Assembly (NCBI RefSeq): GCF_014648675.1 | Contig: NZ_BMRO01000004.1 | Span: forward strand, 53,943 to 117,942 | Direction of reading: 5' to 3' | Length of the DNA stretch: 64,000 nt | Origin: Actinomadura livida | GTDB taxonomy: Bacteria > Actinomycetota > Actinomycetes > Streptosporangiales > Streptosporangiaceae | Part shown: positions 9,810 to 17,814 of the stretch, piece after piece | Layout: the number at the start of each line of letters is the position of its first letter | Position numbering within the stretch: position 1 is the first letter of the stretch | Translations under genes and position numbers: made by a program | The notes under the pieces: model-generated | Database searches by the model: none | What the model saw: only the letters and a program-made list of their open reading frames with translations | What the model was told of the DNA's origin: nothing

Positions 9810-9839
9810 CTCGCGTTGTCTTCGTCTCGCGTTGTCTTC
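9810..9839. repeat. Short direct repeat between the SRPBCC and epimerase genes
   Basis: The 14-base string CTCGCGTTGTCTTC occurs at 9810-9823 and again at 9826-9839 (period 16). The second copy overlaps the SRPBCC stop codon. It may be a duplication scar in the intercistronic spacer. Confidence 0.7.
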
Positions 9840-10314
9840 AGCGGTTCTCGACGTGGGACTTCAGCGCGGTCAGCCGGGTCTCGTGGGCCGCGCGGAGCTT
9901 GCGCTCCCCGAAGACGAGCCGGGCGAGCGGGCCGTCGAACGACTCCTGGAGGGTCACCCGGGTGCGCCCGCCCTCCGCGGTGAGGACCATGCGGTCCACG
10001 GCCCGGTAGAGGCCGAGGGCGCTGCCCGTCCAGCTGAGCTCCCGGCCGGGCTGGACGATGGCGAACCGGGAGCGCAGCGGCGTGCCGTCCTGCGCCCAGC
10101 GGAACTCCCGGCCCGGCTCCACGGCGTCCAGCGCGCGGACGCGGAAGCCCGGCGCCCAGGTCTGCCAGCCGCGCAGGTCGGCGAGGACCTCCCAGACCCG
10201 CTGCGCCGGGGCGTCGATGACGATCTCGGACGAGCTGGTGACGGGTGCGGTGTCGTCGATGCGCCCCCGCAGCGCGTACTCGTCGTGCAGTGTCGCGAGG
10301 TCCTTGGCGAACAT
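9838..10314 (-). CDS. SRPBCC-superfamily (polyketide cyclase/START-like) protein
   Basis: 158 residues. Start ATG 10314 was chosen over an upstream ATG at 10353 because AAGGA sits 7 bases before it and the upstream ATG would lie inside the promoter/operator. The sequence shows the SRPBCC pattern: EIVIDAPAQRVWEVLADLRGWQTWAPGF in two short conserved blocks, then alternating beta strands (GREFRWAQDGTPLRSRFAIV, GRELSWTGSA) and a C-terminal helix. Such proteins form a hydrophobic ligand pocket; the ligand is unknown here. It is the first gene of the unit that includes the epimerase-family gene. Confidence 0.85.
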   Translation of the reverse strand: MFAKDLATLHDEYALRGRIDDTAPVTSSSEIVIDAPAQRVWEVLADLRGWQTWAPGFRVRALDAVEPGREFRWAQDGTPLRSRFAIVQPGRELSWTGSALGLYRAVDRMVLTAEGGRTRVTLQESFDGPLARLVFGERKLRAAHETRLTALKSHVENR

Positions 10315-10345
10315 GCGGCGTTCCTTCGGATAGGTGCTCTGTTTT

Positions 10346-10393
10346 GAGAGCAATGCTCTCTCTAGAGAGCGGTGTTGTCAAGAGCGGTGCTCT
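10346..10393. promoter_or_regulatory. Operator cluster and promoter between SRPBCC and TetR genes
   Basis: Three palindromes are packed here: GAGAGCAATGCTCTC (10346-10360), CTCTCTAGAGAG (10358-10369) and AGAGCGGTGCTCT (10381-10393). On the minus strand a promoter TTGACA (10376-10381), 17-base spacer, GAGCAT (10353-10358) is covered by them: one on the -10, one in the spacer, one touching the -35. GAGAGC-n-GCTCTC is the likely half-site pair of the divergent TetR regulator. This is inferred from position and symmetry. Confidence 0.7.
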
Positions 10394-10414
10394 CGATTCG
10401 GTTTGGTGCTCTGC

Positions 10415-10420
10415 TAACCT
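10415..10420 (+). promoter_or_regulatory. -10 element of a leaderless TetR gene
   Basis: TAACCT is followed by six bases and then ATG 10427, so transcription should begin at or next to the start codon. No Shine-Dalgarno sequence is present, consistent with a leaderless mRNA. Confidence 0.55.
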
Positions 10421-10426
10421 CGGCCC

Positions 10427-11128
10427 ATGGCTGCACGTACGGCACGCGAACGGGTCCGGGCGGAGCTGATCCGCGAGATCACCGACATCGCCAGGCGGCA
10501 GCTCGGCACCGAGGGGGCGGCCGGCCTGTCGCTCCGCGCGGTCGCCCGGGAGATGGGCATGGTGTCCTCGGCGATCTACCGGTACTTCCCGAGCCGCGAC
10601 GACCTGCTGACCGCGCTGATCATCGACGGGTACAACGCCGTCGGCGAGGCCGTGGAGCAGGCCGACGCCGGAACGCCCGCGGACGACTTCGCCGGGCGCT
10701 GGCTCGCCGTGTGCCGGGCCGTCCGGGAGTGGGCCCTGGCGCACCCGCACGAGTACGCGCTGCTCTACGGATCGCCCGTCCCCGGCTACAAGGCGCCGGA
10801 CGCCACCGTCTCCGCCGCCGCCCGCGACACGGTCGTGTTCGCGCGCATCGTCTCGGCGGCGCACGCGGCGGGCGCGATCGACCCGGCCGGGCCCCTCCCG
10901 CCGCCGCCGCCCTCGATCGCCGAGGACCTGGCCCGGGTGCGCGCCGCCGTCGACCTGGCCGCGCCGGACGACGTGGTCGTCCGGGCCCTCACGGCGTGGG
11001 CCGGCCTCTACGGGACGGTGAGCTTCGAATTGTTCGGCCAGTTCGCCAACACCGTGGAGGACGACCGGGCCGCCTATTTCGACCACACGATGACGCTGCT
11101 GGGGCGTCTCGTCGGCCTGAAATCGTGA
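10427..11128 (+). CDS. TetR/AcrR-family transcriptional regulator
   Basis: 233 residues. The N-terminal helix-turn-helix is clear: RQLGTEGAAGLSLRAVAREM then GMVSSAIYRYFPSRDDLLTALI (roughly residues 24-65). The C-terminal half is a TetR ligand-binding domain with a Pro-rich loop (PLPPPPPS) and ends GQFANTVEDDRAAYFDHTMTLLG. It is divergent from the SRPBCC-epimerase unit and the operator cluster lies between them, so local autoregulated repression is the simple reading. Confidence 0.92.
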   Translation: MAARTARERVRAELIREITDIARRQLGTEGAAGLSLRAVAREMGMVSSAIYRYFPSRDDLLTALIIDGYNAVGEAVEQADAGTPADDFAGRWLAVCRAVREWALAHPHEYALLYGSPVPGYKAPDATVSAAARDTVVFARIVSAAHAAGAIDPAGPLPPPPPSIAEDLARVRAAVDLAAPDDVVVRALTAWAGLYGTVSFELFGQFANTVEDDRAAYFDHTMTLLGRLVGLKS

Positions 11129-11165
11129 TCCGCCGGGCCCTGCGGAGGCGCCCGGACCGCGGTCA

Positions 11166-11183
11166 GTGACTGGTGTGACTGGT
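11166..11183. repeat. 9-bp tandem repeat in the tad leader region
   Basis: GTGACTGGT occurs twice back to back, about 170 bases before the first pilus gene and downstream of the TetR gene. Direct repeats of this kind are typical regulator targets, but nothing else identifies a binding protein. The remaining bases of the 227-base gap (11129-11355) contain TTGACG near 11269 as a possible -35. Confidence 0.5.
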
Positions 11184-11355
11184 GGTAAGCAACGATGTGA
11201 TCGGTGAATTCGCAGGTCACCGCGGGCGCCCGAGAGATGGGGCGGCCCGCGTTCACCGAATCCATTGACGAGACCTTGCCGCCCCCGCAAGCATGGATCG
11301 CTCGGTGTTGCGCGGATCCCGGTGACGGGAGTCGCGGGAGGGCGGGAAGGAGCGC

Positions 11356-12291
11356 GTGGGCAGCGCGATGAAGTCCAACCAGTCGACCTTCGCCGGAGGT
11401 GGCTCGGGTCCGTCCGGCGGTGGCGCGGCGGGCTCGTCCGGCGGCACGGCGGGGCTCGGCCGCTCGGGGCTCGGCGCCTCCGGGGGGCAGCGGCTTCCCG
11501 CGTCCCCGCGGGAGCGCAAGCCCGCGCTCGCGGCGCTCGCGGTGCTGCTCATCCTCGGCGGCGCGCTCGCCAGCGCCTACCTCGTGATGGCCAGCGGCGA
11601 GCGGGTGTCGGCGATCCGCATCGCGCAGCCGGTCGCGGCCGGGCAGCAGATCCCGGCGAGCGCCCTCGAAGAGGTGCAGGTCGGCGACACCGGGATCCAG
11701 TTCATCAGCTGGTCGGAGCGCGCGAAGGTCACCCGGCACGTCGCCGCGGTCCGGCTGGTGCGCGGCGCGCTGCTGACCAACTCCATGATCGTCGCGGAGA
11801 ACGCGCCGGAGAACGGGCGCCTCGTCGTCGGGCTGGCGCTCAAGCCCGGCCAGTTCCCGTCCGGCGGCGTCGAGGTCGGCCGGCGCGTCACCCTCTACGC
11901 GGTCGGCACCGGGCAGAACGGCGGCCCGCGCGCCGGGACCGTCCTGTCGGCGGACGCCATCGTGATCGGCATCGCCGGGACCGGCGGGAGCGGCGGCGAG
12001 TTCGGCGGCACCCGGCTGAGCTCCGACCAGACCAGCATCGACGTCGCCGTCCCGCCGTCCGACGCGCCGCAGGTGACCCAGGCCGCCTCCGCGGGCGCGG
12101 TCGCGCTCGCGCTGATCCCGGACGGGGCGCGGCCGCCCGCGGCGTCCGGCGGGCCCGGCGCCGAGCAGTCCCCGCCGGCCGGCGGGCGGAACCAGGGCGG
12201 CGCGGAGCCCCCGGACGGCACCGTCCAGGTCCCGGACGGCGGCGGCACGGGCGAGAGCACGCCACCGGGGCCGGGCGCGGGCGGTAACTGA
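11356..12291 (+). CDS. SAF-domain pilus assembly protein (CpaB/RcpC-like)
   Basis: 311 residues. GTG 11356 is preceded by GGAAGGAG at good spacing; the ATG 12 bases later is too far from it. A Gly/Ser-rich cytoplasmic N-terminus (residues 10-50) is followed by one membrane helix (AALAVLLILGGALASAYLVM, near residues 57-77) and an extracytoplasmic SAF domain (IRIAQPVAAGQQIPASALEEVQV). A Pro/Gly-rich tail ends the protein. SAF/CpaB proteins sit at the base of Tad pili. It is the first gene of the tad operon; the next gene starts 2 bases after its stop. Confidence 0.85.
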   Translation: MGSAMKSNQSTFAGGGSGPSGGGAAGSSGGTAGLGRSGLGASGGQRLPASPRERKPALAALAVLLILGGALASAYLVMASGERVSAIRIAQPVAAGQQIPASALEEVQVGDTGIQFISWSERAKVTRHVAAVRLVRGALLTNSMIVAENAPENGRLVVGLALKPGQFPSGGVEVGRRVTLYAVGTGQNGGPRAGTVLSADAIVIGIAGTGGSGGEFGGTRLSSDQTSIDVAVPPSDAPQVTQAASAGAVALALIPDGARPPAASGGPGAEQSPPAGGRNQGGAEPPDGTVQVPDGGGTGESTPPGPGAGGN

Positions 12292-12293
12292 CC

Positions 12294-13391
12294 GTGGCAC
12301 TCATCGCGCTCGCGGCCGACAAGGGGGCGCCGGGCGTCACGACCGCGGCGGTCGCCCTCGGCGCGGTGTGGCCGCGCCCCGTGCTGGTCGCGGAGTGCGA
12401 CCAGGCGGGCGGCGACCTCGTGTACCGGCTGCCCGCCGCCGCGCCGGAGACCGGCGACGGCCCCCGCGACCTCGCCGCCGGCGGCGGCATGCTCAACCCG
12501 TCCCGCGGGCTGCTCAGCCTCGCCGCCACCGCGCGCCGCGGCCTGCGGCCGGACCAGATCGCCGAGCACTGCCAGCGGCTCGTCGGCGGCCTCGACGTCC
12601 TCGTCGGGACCACCAACGCCGAGCAGGCGCAGGCGATGAGCTGGCTGTGGGGGCCGCTCGGCCGGGCGTTCGCCGGGCTCGACCCCGTGGACGTGCTCGC
12701 CGACTGCGGGCGGCTCGGCGCCGGCACCCCGCTGACCGAGCTGATGCACGAGGCCGACCTGGTCGTCTTGCTGACCCGGGCCACCCTGGAGCAGGTCGCC
12801 CACCTGCGCGAGCGCGTTACCGCGCTGACCGAGGAGCTGCGCGGCGGCCCGCCCATCGGGGTCCTCGTGCTCGCCGACCCGCGCGACTTCCGCGGCTCGA
12901 TCGCCGAGGTCGACCGCGTCCTCGCCGGGGCGCGGGGCCGCGGCCGGCCCGCGGACCCGGGCGAGCGGCAGGGCGCCGCGCCGCCGGACGTCACCGTCCT
13001 CGGCGGGCTGGCCCTCGACCCCAAGGGCGCCGAGCTGCTGTCGGGCCGCTGGGGCGGGCGGCTGGACCGCTCGCTGCTGATCCGGTCGGCGCGGGAGGTC
13101 GCGGGCGACCTCGCCGGCCGCCTGGCCGCCGCCCGCCCCGCGGGCCCGGTCGCCGAACCTCCGCCCGCGCCGCAGTCGCACCCCGTGCCCCCGCCCCCGC
13201 CCCCGCCCCCGATGACTCCGCCCCCGACGACTCCGCCTGCGACGTCCCCGAGCGCGACGTCCCCGCCCATGGTGGTCCCGCCGCCGGCTCCGCCCGGTGC
13301 GGGGCTCTCCGCGGACGGGCAGGTCCCGGCCAGCGAGCGGCCGCCGGGGCAGGTGCCGGCGGGCGGACGGCACGAGGAGGGGAGGCGCTAG
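12294..13391 (+). CDS. MinD/ParA-like ATPase of the Tad locus (TadZ/CpaE-like)
   Basis: 365 residues, GTG start. It begins ALIALAADKGAPGVTTAAVAL, a deviant Walker A: the MinD signature Lys is present but the second Lys of GKT is Val. VAECDQAGGDL follows as the switch region, and a long Pro-rich C-terminus (after about residue 290) ends the protein. TadZ proteins place the pilus machine at the pole or membrane and often have degenerate ATP sites. It lies between the SAF gene and tadA, with the tadA ATG directly after its stop. Confidence 0.8.
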   Translation: MALIALAADKGAPGVTTAAVALGAVWPRPVLVAECDQAGGDLVYRLPAAAPETGDGPRDLAAGGGMLNPSRGLLSLAATARRGLRPDQIAEHCQRLVGGLDVLVGTTNAEQAQAMSWLWGPLGRAFAGLDPVDVLADCGRLGAGTPLTELMHEADLVVLLTRATLEQVAHLRERVTALTEELRGGPPIGVLVLADPRDFRGSIAEVDRVLAGARGRGRPADPGERQGAAPPDVTVLGGLALDPKGAELLSGRWGGRLDRSLLIRSAREVAGDLAGRLAAARPAGPVAEPPPAPQSHPVPPPPPPPPMTPPPTTPPATSPSATSPPMVVPPPAPPGAGLSADGQVPASERPPGQVPAGGRHEEGRR

Positions 13392-14690
13392 ATGGACCAC
13401 GGGCTCGTCAAACGCCTCCGCCAGGAGGTCGGCGACCGGCTGGCGCAGCAGCGCAGGCTGGACGCCGCCAACGGGCTGCCGCCGATGTCCGGCGAGGACG
13501 AGCGGCAGTTCGCCCGCGCCCTCATCGGCCAGGTGCTGGAGGAGTTCGCCCGCGGCGAGATCACCTCAGGGCGCCGGCCGCCGAACGCCGAAGAGGAGGA
13601 GGCGCTCGCCGCCGGCGTGCACGCCGCGCTGTTCGGGGTCGGCCGGCTCCAGCCGCTGCTTGAGGACCCCGAGATCGAGAACATCGACATCAACGGCTGC
13701 GACCGCGTCTTCATCGGCTACGCCGACGGGCGCGAGGTCATGGGCGAGCCGGTCGCCGAGAGCGACGAGGAACTGGTCGAGCTGATCCAGATCCTCGCCG
13801 CCTACAGCGGGCTGTCGTCCCGTCCGTTCGACACCGCGAACCCCCAGCTCGACCTGCGGCTGCCCGACGGGTCCCGGCTGTCGGCCGTGATGGACGTGAC
13901 GCTCCGCCCGGCGCTGTCGATCCGGCGGGCGCGGCTCGGCAAGGTGTTCCTGGCCGACCTGGTCGGGAACGGCACGTTCACGCAGGAGGTCGGGCAGTTC
14001 TTCGGCGCCGCCGTGCGCGCCCGCAAGAACATCATGATCGCGGGGGCGACGAACGCGGGGAAGACGACGCTGCTGCGCGCCGTCGCCAACGAGATCCCGC
14101 CGCACGAGCGGCTCATCACCGTGGAGCGCGCCCTCGAACTCGGCCTGGACGCCTTCCCCGAGCTGCACCCCAACTGCGTCGCGTTCGAGCAGCGGCTCCC
14201 GAACTCGGAGGGGCAGGGCGCGATCACGATGGCGGAGCTGGTCCGCCGGTCGCTGCGGATGAACCCGTCCCGGGTGATCGTCGGCGAGGTGCTCGGCGAC
14301 GAGATCGTCACGATGCTGAACGCGATGACGCAGGGCAACGACGGGTCGCTGTCCACGATCCACGCGAACTCGTCGGTGGAGGTCTTCAACCGCATCGCGA
14401 CGTACGCGATCCAGTCGGAGGAGCGGCTGCCGGTCGAGGCGACCCACATGCTGATCGCCGGCGCGATCGACTTCGTCGTGTTCATCGAGAAGCGCAACGA
14501 CTACGCCTCCGGGGGGCGGCTGCGGCGCTACGTCTCCAGCGTCCGGGAGGTCACCGGCGTGGACGGGCGCGTCCTGTCGTCGGAGGTGTTCGCGCTCGGG
14601 CCCGGCGGGTACGCGGTGCCGAACGCCCCGATCGCGTGCGCCGCCGAACTCGCCGACCACGGCTACGACCCGTCCGGAGGTGCCTGGTGA
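13392..14690 (+). CDS. tadA: Tad secretion ATPase (CpaF/TadA family)
   Basis: 432 residues, ATG 13392 directly after the previous stop with AGGAGGGGAGG upstream. It has the secretion-ATPase hallmarks: N-terminal domain, Walker A GATNAGKTTLLRAV (near residue 218), the Asp-box/Walker B region RVIVGEVLGDE, and the His-box LSTIHANSS. It forms the hexameric motor that assembles Flp pili with TadB and TadC encoded just downstream. All key residues look intact, in contrast to the TadZ-like neighbour. Confidence 0.95.
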   Translation: MDHGLVKRLRQEVGDRLAQQRRLDAANGLPPMSGEDERQFARALIGQVLEEFARGEITSGRRPPNAEEEEALAAGVHAALFGVGRLQPLLEDPEIENIDINGCDRVFIGYADGREVMGEPVAESDEELVELIQILAAYSGLSSRPFDTANPQLDLRLPDGSRLSAVMDVTLRPALSIRRARLGKVFLADLVGNGTFTQEVGQFFGAAVRARKNIMIAGATNAGKTTLLRAVANEIPPHERLITVERALELGLDAFPELHPNCVAFEQRLPNSEGQGAITMAELVRRSLRMNPSRVIVGEVLGDEIVTMLNAMTQGNDGSLSTIHANSSVEVFNRIATYAIQSEERLPVEATHMLIAGAIDFVVFIEKRNDYASGGRLRRYVSSVREVTGVDGRVLSSEVFALGPGGYAVPNAPIACAAELADHGYDPSGGAW

Positions 14691-14727
14691 GCGGCGGGCG
14701 CACGGCGGACCACCCGGGAGGGCGCTG

Positions 14728-15735
14728 ATGTACGCGCCGGACGTGCTCCTCGCGATCCTCGCGGGCGCCGCGGCGGGCGGCGGGCTCCTGCTGCTGGCCG
14801 TCGCGCTGCGCGGGTTGCCGCCGCGGGCCCGGCCGGCCCGGGGGCGCAGCCGCGAGGAGCTGGTCCGGACGTTCACCACCCGCACCGCCGTGGCCGCCGT
14901 CGCGGGCGTGCTCGTGCTGATCGTGACGCGCTGGCCGATCGCCGCCGGCGGCACCGCCGCGCTCGTCCTCGCCTGGAACGGCCTGGTGGGCGGCGCCGCC
15001 GAGGAGCGCCGCGGCATGGCGCGGCTGGAGGCCCTCGCCGCCTGGACGGAGTCGCTCCGCGACACGATCGCGGGCGCCGTCGGCCTGGAGCAGGCGATCC
15101 CGGCGTCGCAGCGCGCCGCCGCCCCGGCGCTGCAGCAGCCGCTGCGCAACCTGGTCGACCGGCTGCACACCCGCGTCCCGATGCCGGAGGCGCTGCGCCG
15201 GTTCGCCGACGACATCGACGACCCGTCCGCCGACCTGGTGATCGCCGCGCTGATCCTGAACGCCAAGCTCCGCGGCCCCGGCCTGCGCGACATGCTGAGC
15301 GCCCTCGCGAACTCGGCCCGCGCCGAGCTGGACATGCGGCGCCGCGTGGAGGCCGACCGGCGCTCCACCCGGCGCAGCGTCCGCATCGTCGTCGCCGTCT
15401 CCGTCGGGACGGCGCTGGCCCTCGCCGTGTTCAACCACTCCTACGTCGAGCCGTACGACGACCTCCTCGGCCAGCTCGTCCTGTGCGTCGTCGTCGCGCT
15501 GTACGGGGCGGCGTTCCTGTGGCTGCGCCGCCTTTCGAAGTACGAGCTGCCCGGACGGTTCCTCAGCGAGCCGCGCCCGGCCGCCCAGCCCGGCGTGCCC
15601 GGCGAGGTGCCGAGCACCGTGGCGGGCTGGAAGGACGGCGGGGGAGCCCCCGGCCGGGGCGGCACGCGCGGCTCGCAGGAGCTGCCGCCGCGCGGCCGGC
15701 ACGCGACGGACGCGGGAGGGGGTGCCGCCCCGTGA
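14728..15735 (+). CDS. tadB: Type II secretion F-domain protein TadB
   Basis: 335 residues from ATG 14728, chosen because GGGAGG precedes it and a membrane helix follows at once (VLLAILAGAAAGGGLLLLAVAL). Further helices are at about residues 53-85 and two near the C-terminus. The central cytoplasmic F domain contains the conserved run around LYDTIAGAVGLEQAIPAS-like residues. It is the inner-membrane platform for pilus assembly. Its stop overlaps the GTG of the tadC gene (GTGA). Confidence 0.88.
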   Translation: MYAPDVLLAILAGAAAGGGLLLLAVALRGLPPRARPARGRSREELVRTFTTRTAVAAVAGVLVLIVTRWPIAAGGTAALVLAWNGLVGGAAEERRGMARLEALAAWTESLRDTIAGAVGLEQAIPASQRAAAPALQQPLRNLVDRLHTRVPMPEALRRFADDIDDPSADLVIAALILNAKLRGPGLRDMLSALANSARAELDMRRRVEADRRSTRRSVRIVVAVSVGTALALAVFNHSYVEPYDDLLGQLVLCVVVALYGAAFLWLRRLSKYELPGRFLSEPRPAAQPGVPGEVPSTVAGWKDGGGAPGRGGTRGSQELPPRGRHATDAGGGAAP

Positions 15736-16679
15736 ACGCCGCGATGATCGCCGGCTCCGTCGTCGGCCTCGGCCTGTACCTGCTGGTCCGGGCGCTGTTC
15801 CCGGCGCGGCCCGGCCTCGCCGCGCGGATGGCCGCGCTCGACGCCGCCCGCCGCCGCGACCTGGCGGAGCAGCAGACCGGGCCGCCGGGCGGCGCGGGGA
15901 CGCCGGGACGCACCACGTCCCCGGCGCTGGAGCGGGTCGGCGTGCTGCGCGCCCGGCTCGGACGGGAGCTGGCGCGGTTCTGCGAGTCGCGCGGCTGGAA
16001 GCTGCGCTCGGTGCGCGCCGACCTCTCGATCACCGGGCGGTCGCTGGAGGCGTTCCTCGCCACGAAGTTCCTGCTGCCCGCCGCCGCGCTGCTGTTCGTC
16101 CCGCTGATCGCCGCGTACTTCGCGCTGCTCGGGCTCGGCTCGTCCGTCGCCGTGCCGGTGTGGATCTGCATCCTGTTCGCCGCGGTGTTCTTCTTCTTCC
16201 CCGACATGCAGCTCCGGCAGGAGGCGCAGGCCCGCCGGCAGGACTTCCGCCATGTCGTCGGCGCGTTCCTCGACCTCGTCTCGATGAACCTCGCCGGCGG
16301 GCGCGGCGTGCCGGAGGCGCTGCTGACCGCCTCGAAGGTCGGCGAGGGCTGGGCGATGCACCGGATCCGCGACGCGCTGGCCAACGCCCGCATCACCGGG
16401 CAGACGCCGTGGCAGTCGCTCGGCCGGCTCGGCGAGGAGCTCGACATCGCCGAGCTGCGCGACCTCGCCGGCGCGCTCGCCCTCGTCGCCGACGACGGCG
16501 CGCAGGTCCGCAAGTCCCTCGCCGCCCGCGCCGCGTCGATGCGCAGCCGGGAGCTGTCGGAGCTGGAGGGCAAGGCGGGCGAGCGCTCCCAGTCGATGCT
16601 CGTCGCGCAGCTGTTCCTGTGCGCCGGATTCCTGATCTTCCTGGCCTACCCGGCCCTGATGAGGGTGCTCGCCTCATGA
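15732..16679 (+). CDS. tadC: Type II secretion F-domain protein TadC
   Basis: 315 residues from GTG 15732, which overlaps the tadB stop; GGAGGG lies upstream. N-terminal helix, a central pair of helices (LLFVPLIAAYFALLGLG and VWICILFAAVFFFFP), and the typical F-domain core FLDLVSMNLAGGRGVPEAL with a C-terminal helix (QLFLCAGFLIFLAYPALM). It is the second membrane platform subunit. Coupled translation with tadB suggests 1:1 production. Confidence 0.88.
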   Translation: MNAAMIAGSVVGLGLYLLVRALFPARPGLAARMAALDAARRRDLAEQQTGPPGGAGTPGRTTSPALERVGVLRARLGRELARFCESRGWKLRSVRADLSITGRSLEAFLATKFLLPAAALLFVPLIAAYFALLGLGSSVAVPVWICILFAAVFFFFPDMQLRQEAQARRQDFRHVVGAFLDLVSMNLAGGRGVPEALLTASKVGEGWAMHRIRDALANARITGQTPWQSLGRLGEELDIAELRDLAGALALVADDGAQVRKSLAARAASMRSRELSELEGKAGERSQSMLVAQLFLCAGFLIFLAYPALMRVLAS

Positions 16680-16721
16680 TCCCCGACCCCGCCGCCGAGA
16701 CGGCCACCTGGAGGTACCGCT

Positions 16722-16943
16722 ATGAACCCGCACAACCCGCTGCACGATCCGGCCGTCGTCTACCTGCGCGCCGTGCTCGGCGCCCGGCTCGCCCGGCTGC
16801 GCTCGGCCGAGGAGAGCGACCGGGGCGCGTCCGCGATCGAATGGGCGATCATCACCGCGATCCTGGCGCTGCTCGCGATCACGATCGGCGCGGTCATCAC
16901 CAAGAAGGTCACCGACAAGGCCAACACCATCAACACCGGCTGA
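16722..16943 (+). CDS. flp: Flp/Fap-type pilin
   Basis: 73 residues, SD GGAGG eight bases before ATG 16722. A long 35-residue leader ends SDRG, then the mature sequence begins ASAIEWAIITAILALL: cleavage after Gly with Glu at +5 is the class IV prepilin rule. One hydrophobic helix and a short charged tail (KKVTDKANTINTG) make a 38-residue mature subunit, normal for Flp. No prepilin peptidase gene is in this window, so processing must come from elsewhere. Confidence 0.9.
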   Translation: MNPHNPLHDPAVVYLRAVLGARLARLRSAEESDRGASAIEWAIITAILALLAITIGAVITKKVTDKANTINTG

Positions 16944-17368
16944 CCGGCCCCGGCTCCGACTCCGGCGCGTCCTCGATGGAGTGGGCGCTGCTCACGCCGG
17001 TCCTCATCCTGCTGATGCTCGTCGTCGTGCAGTTCACGATGGTCTTCCACGCCCGGCACGTCGCGCTCGCGGCGGCGCAGTCGGGCGCCCGCGTCGCGCG
17101 GACCGCGCCGGTCGGCGGCGGCTGGCAGGACGCGGCGACCGCGAAGGCAGCCGGGGACGTCCGCGAGATCGGGCCGGAGCTGCTGAGCGGCCTCAGCGTC
17201 CGCGCGGGCGAGTCCGGCGACCAGCGCTGGGTGGAGGTCAGCGGCGAGGCGGTGACCGTCGTCCCGTTCATGAAGTTCCACGTGTCGCAGCGGTCCCAGG
17301 GGCCCATCGAGTGCTTCCGCCCCGACGTCGGCGACGGTCTCGCGTGCGAACCGGGGGCCGGCCGATGA
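16940..17368 (+). CDS. TadE-family pseudopilin 1
   Basis: The frame ends at 17368 and carries GASSMEWALLTPVLILLMLVVVQF, a TadE-type N-terminal helix with the cleavage pattern Gly, four residues, Glu. The only ATG close by (16976) would begin at MEWALL and remove the cleavage Gly. A CTG at 16940 that overlaps the flp stop (CTGA) keeps the motif; I therefore place the start there with low certainty. The result is 142 residues with a soluble domain after the helix. The next gene's ATG overlaps its stop (ATGA). Confidence 0.7.
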   Translation: MTGPGSDSGASSMEWALLTPVLILLMLVVVQFTMVFHARHVALAAAQSGARVARTAPVGGGWQDAATAKAAGDVREIGPELLSGLSVRAGESGDQRWVEVSGEAVTVVPFMKFHVSQRSQGPIECFRPDVGDGLACEPGAGR

Positions 17369-17814
17369 GGGCGCCGGACCGCGGGTCGATGTCGCTGGAG
17401 ATGGTGCTGGTCACCCCGCTCTTCGTGGCGTTCCTGCTGTTCCTCGCCGGCGCCGGGCGGATGGTCGACGCCAAGGGCCAGGTGGACGGCGCCGCGCGGG
17501 ACGCGGTGCGCGCCGCCTCCATCGCCCGCAGCGCCCCGGCCGCGCAGCGCCTCGCCGCCGACACCGCCGCGGCCGGCCTCACCGGCACCGGCTGGTGCTC
17601 CGGCGGGCCCAGCGTGGCGACCGACGTCTCCGCCTGGGGGCAGGGCGGCCGGGTCGGCGTGACGATCACCTGCGACGTCGACCTCGGCGACCTGTCGTTC
17701 ATCGGCCTGCCCGGCACCAAGCGCCTCCAGGGCCACGCGATCGCCCCCGTCGACACCTTCACCTACCGCGGGACGGACGCCGGAGGCGCCGAAGGCCCCG
17801 GGGGCGAACCGTGA
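17365..17814 (+). CDS. TadE-family pseudopilin 2
   Basis: 149 residues, start ATG overlapping the stop of pseudopilin 1. The N-terminus DRGSMSLEMVLVTPLFVAFLLFLAG again has Gly then Glu at +5. A pilin-like helix continues (GRMVDAKGQVDGAARDAVRAAS) into a small beta-rich domain with two cysteines (WCSGG and ITCDVD) that may pair. It is part of the coupled run of minor pilins. Confidence 0.85.
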   Translation: MRAPDRGSMSLEMVLVTPLFVAFLLFLAGAGRMVDAKGQVDGAARDAVRAASIARSAPAAQRLAADTAAAGLTGTGWCSGGPSVATDVSAWGQGGRVGVTITCDVDLGDLSFIGLPGTKRLQGHAIAPVDTFTYRGTDAGGAEGPGGEP

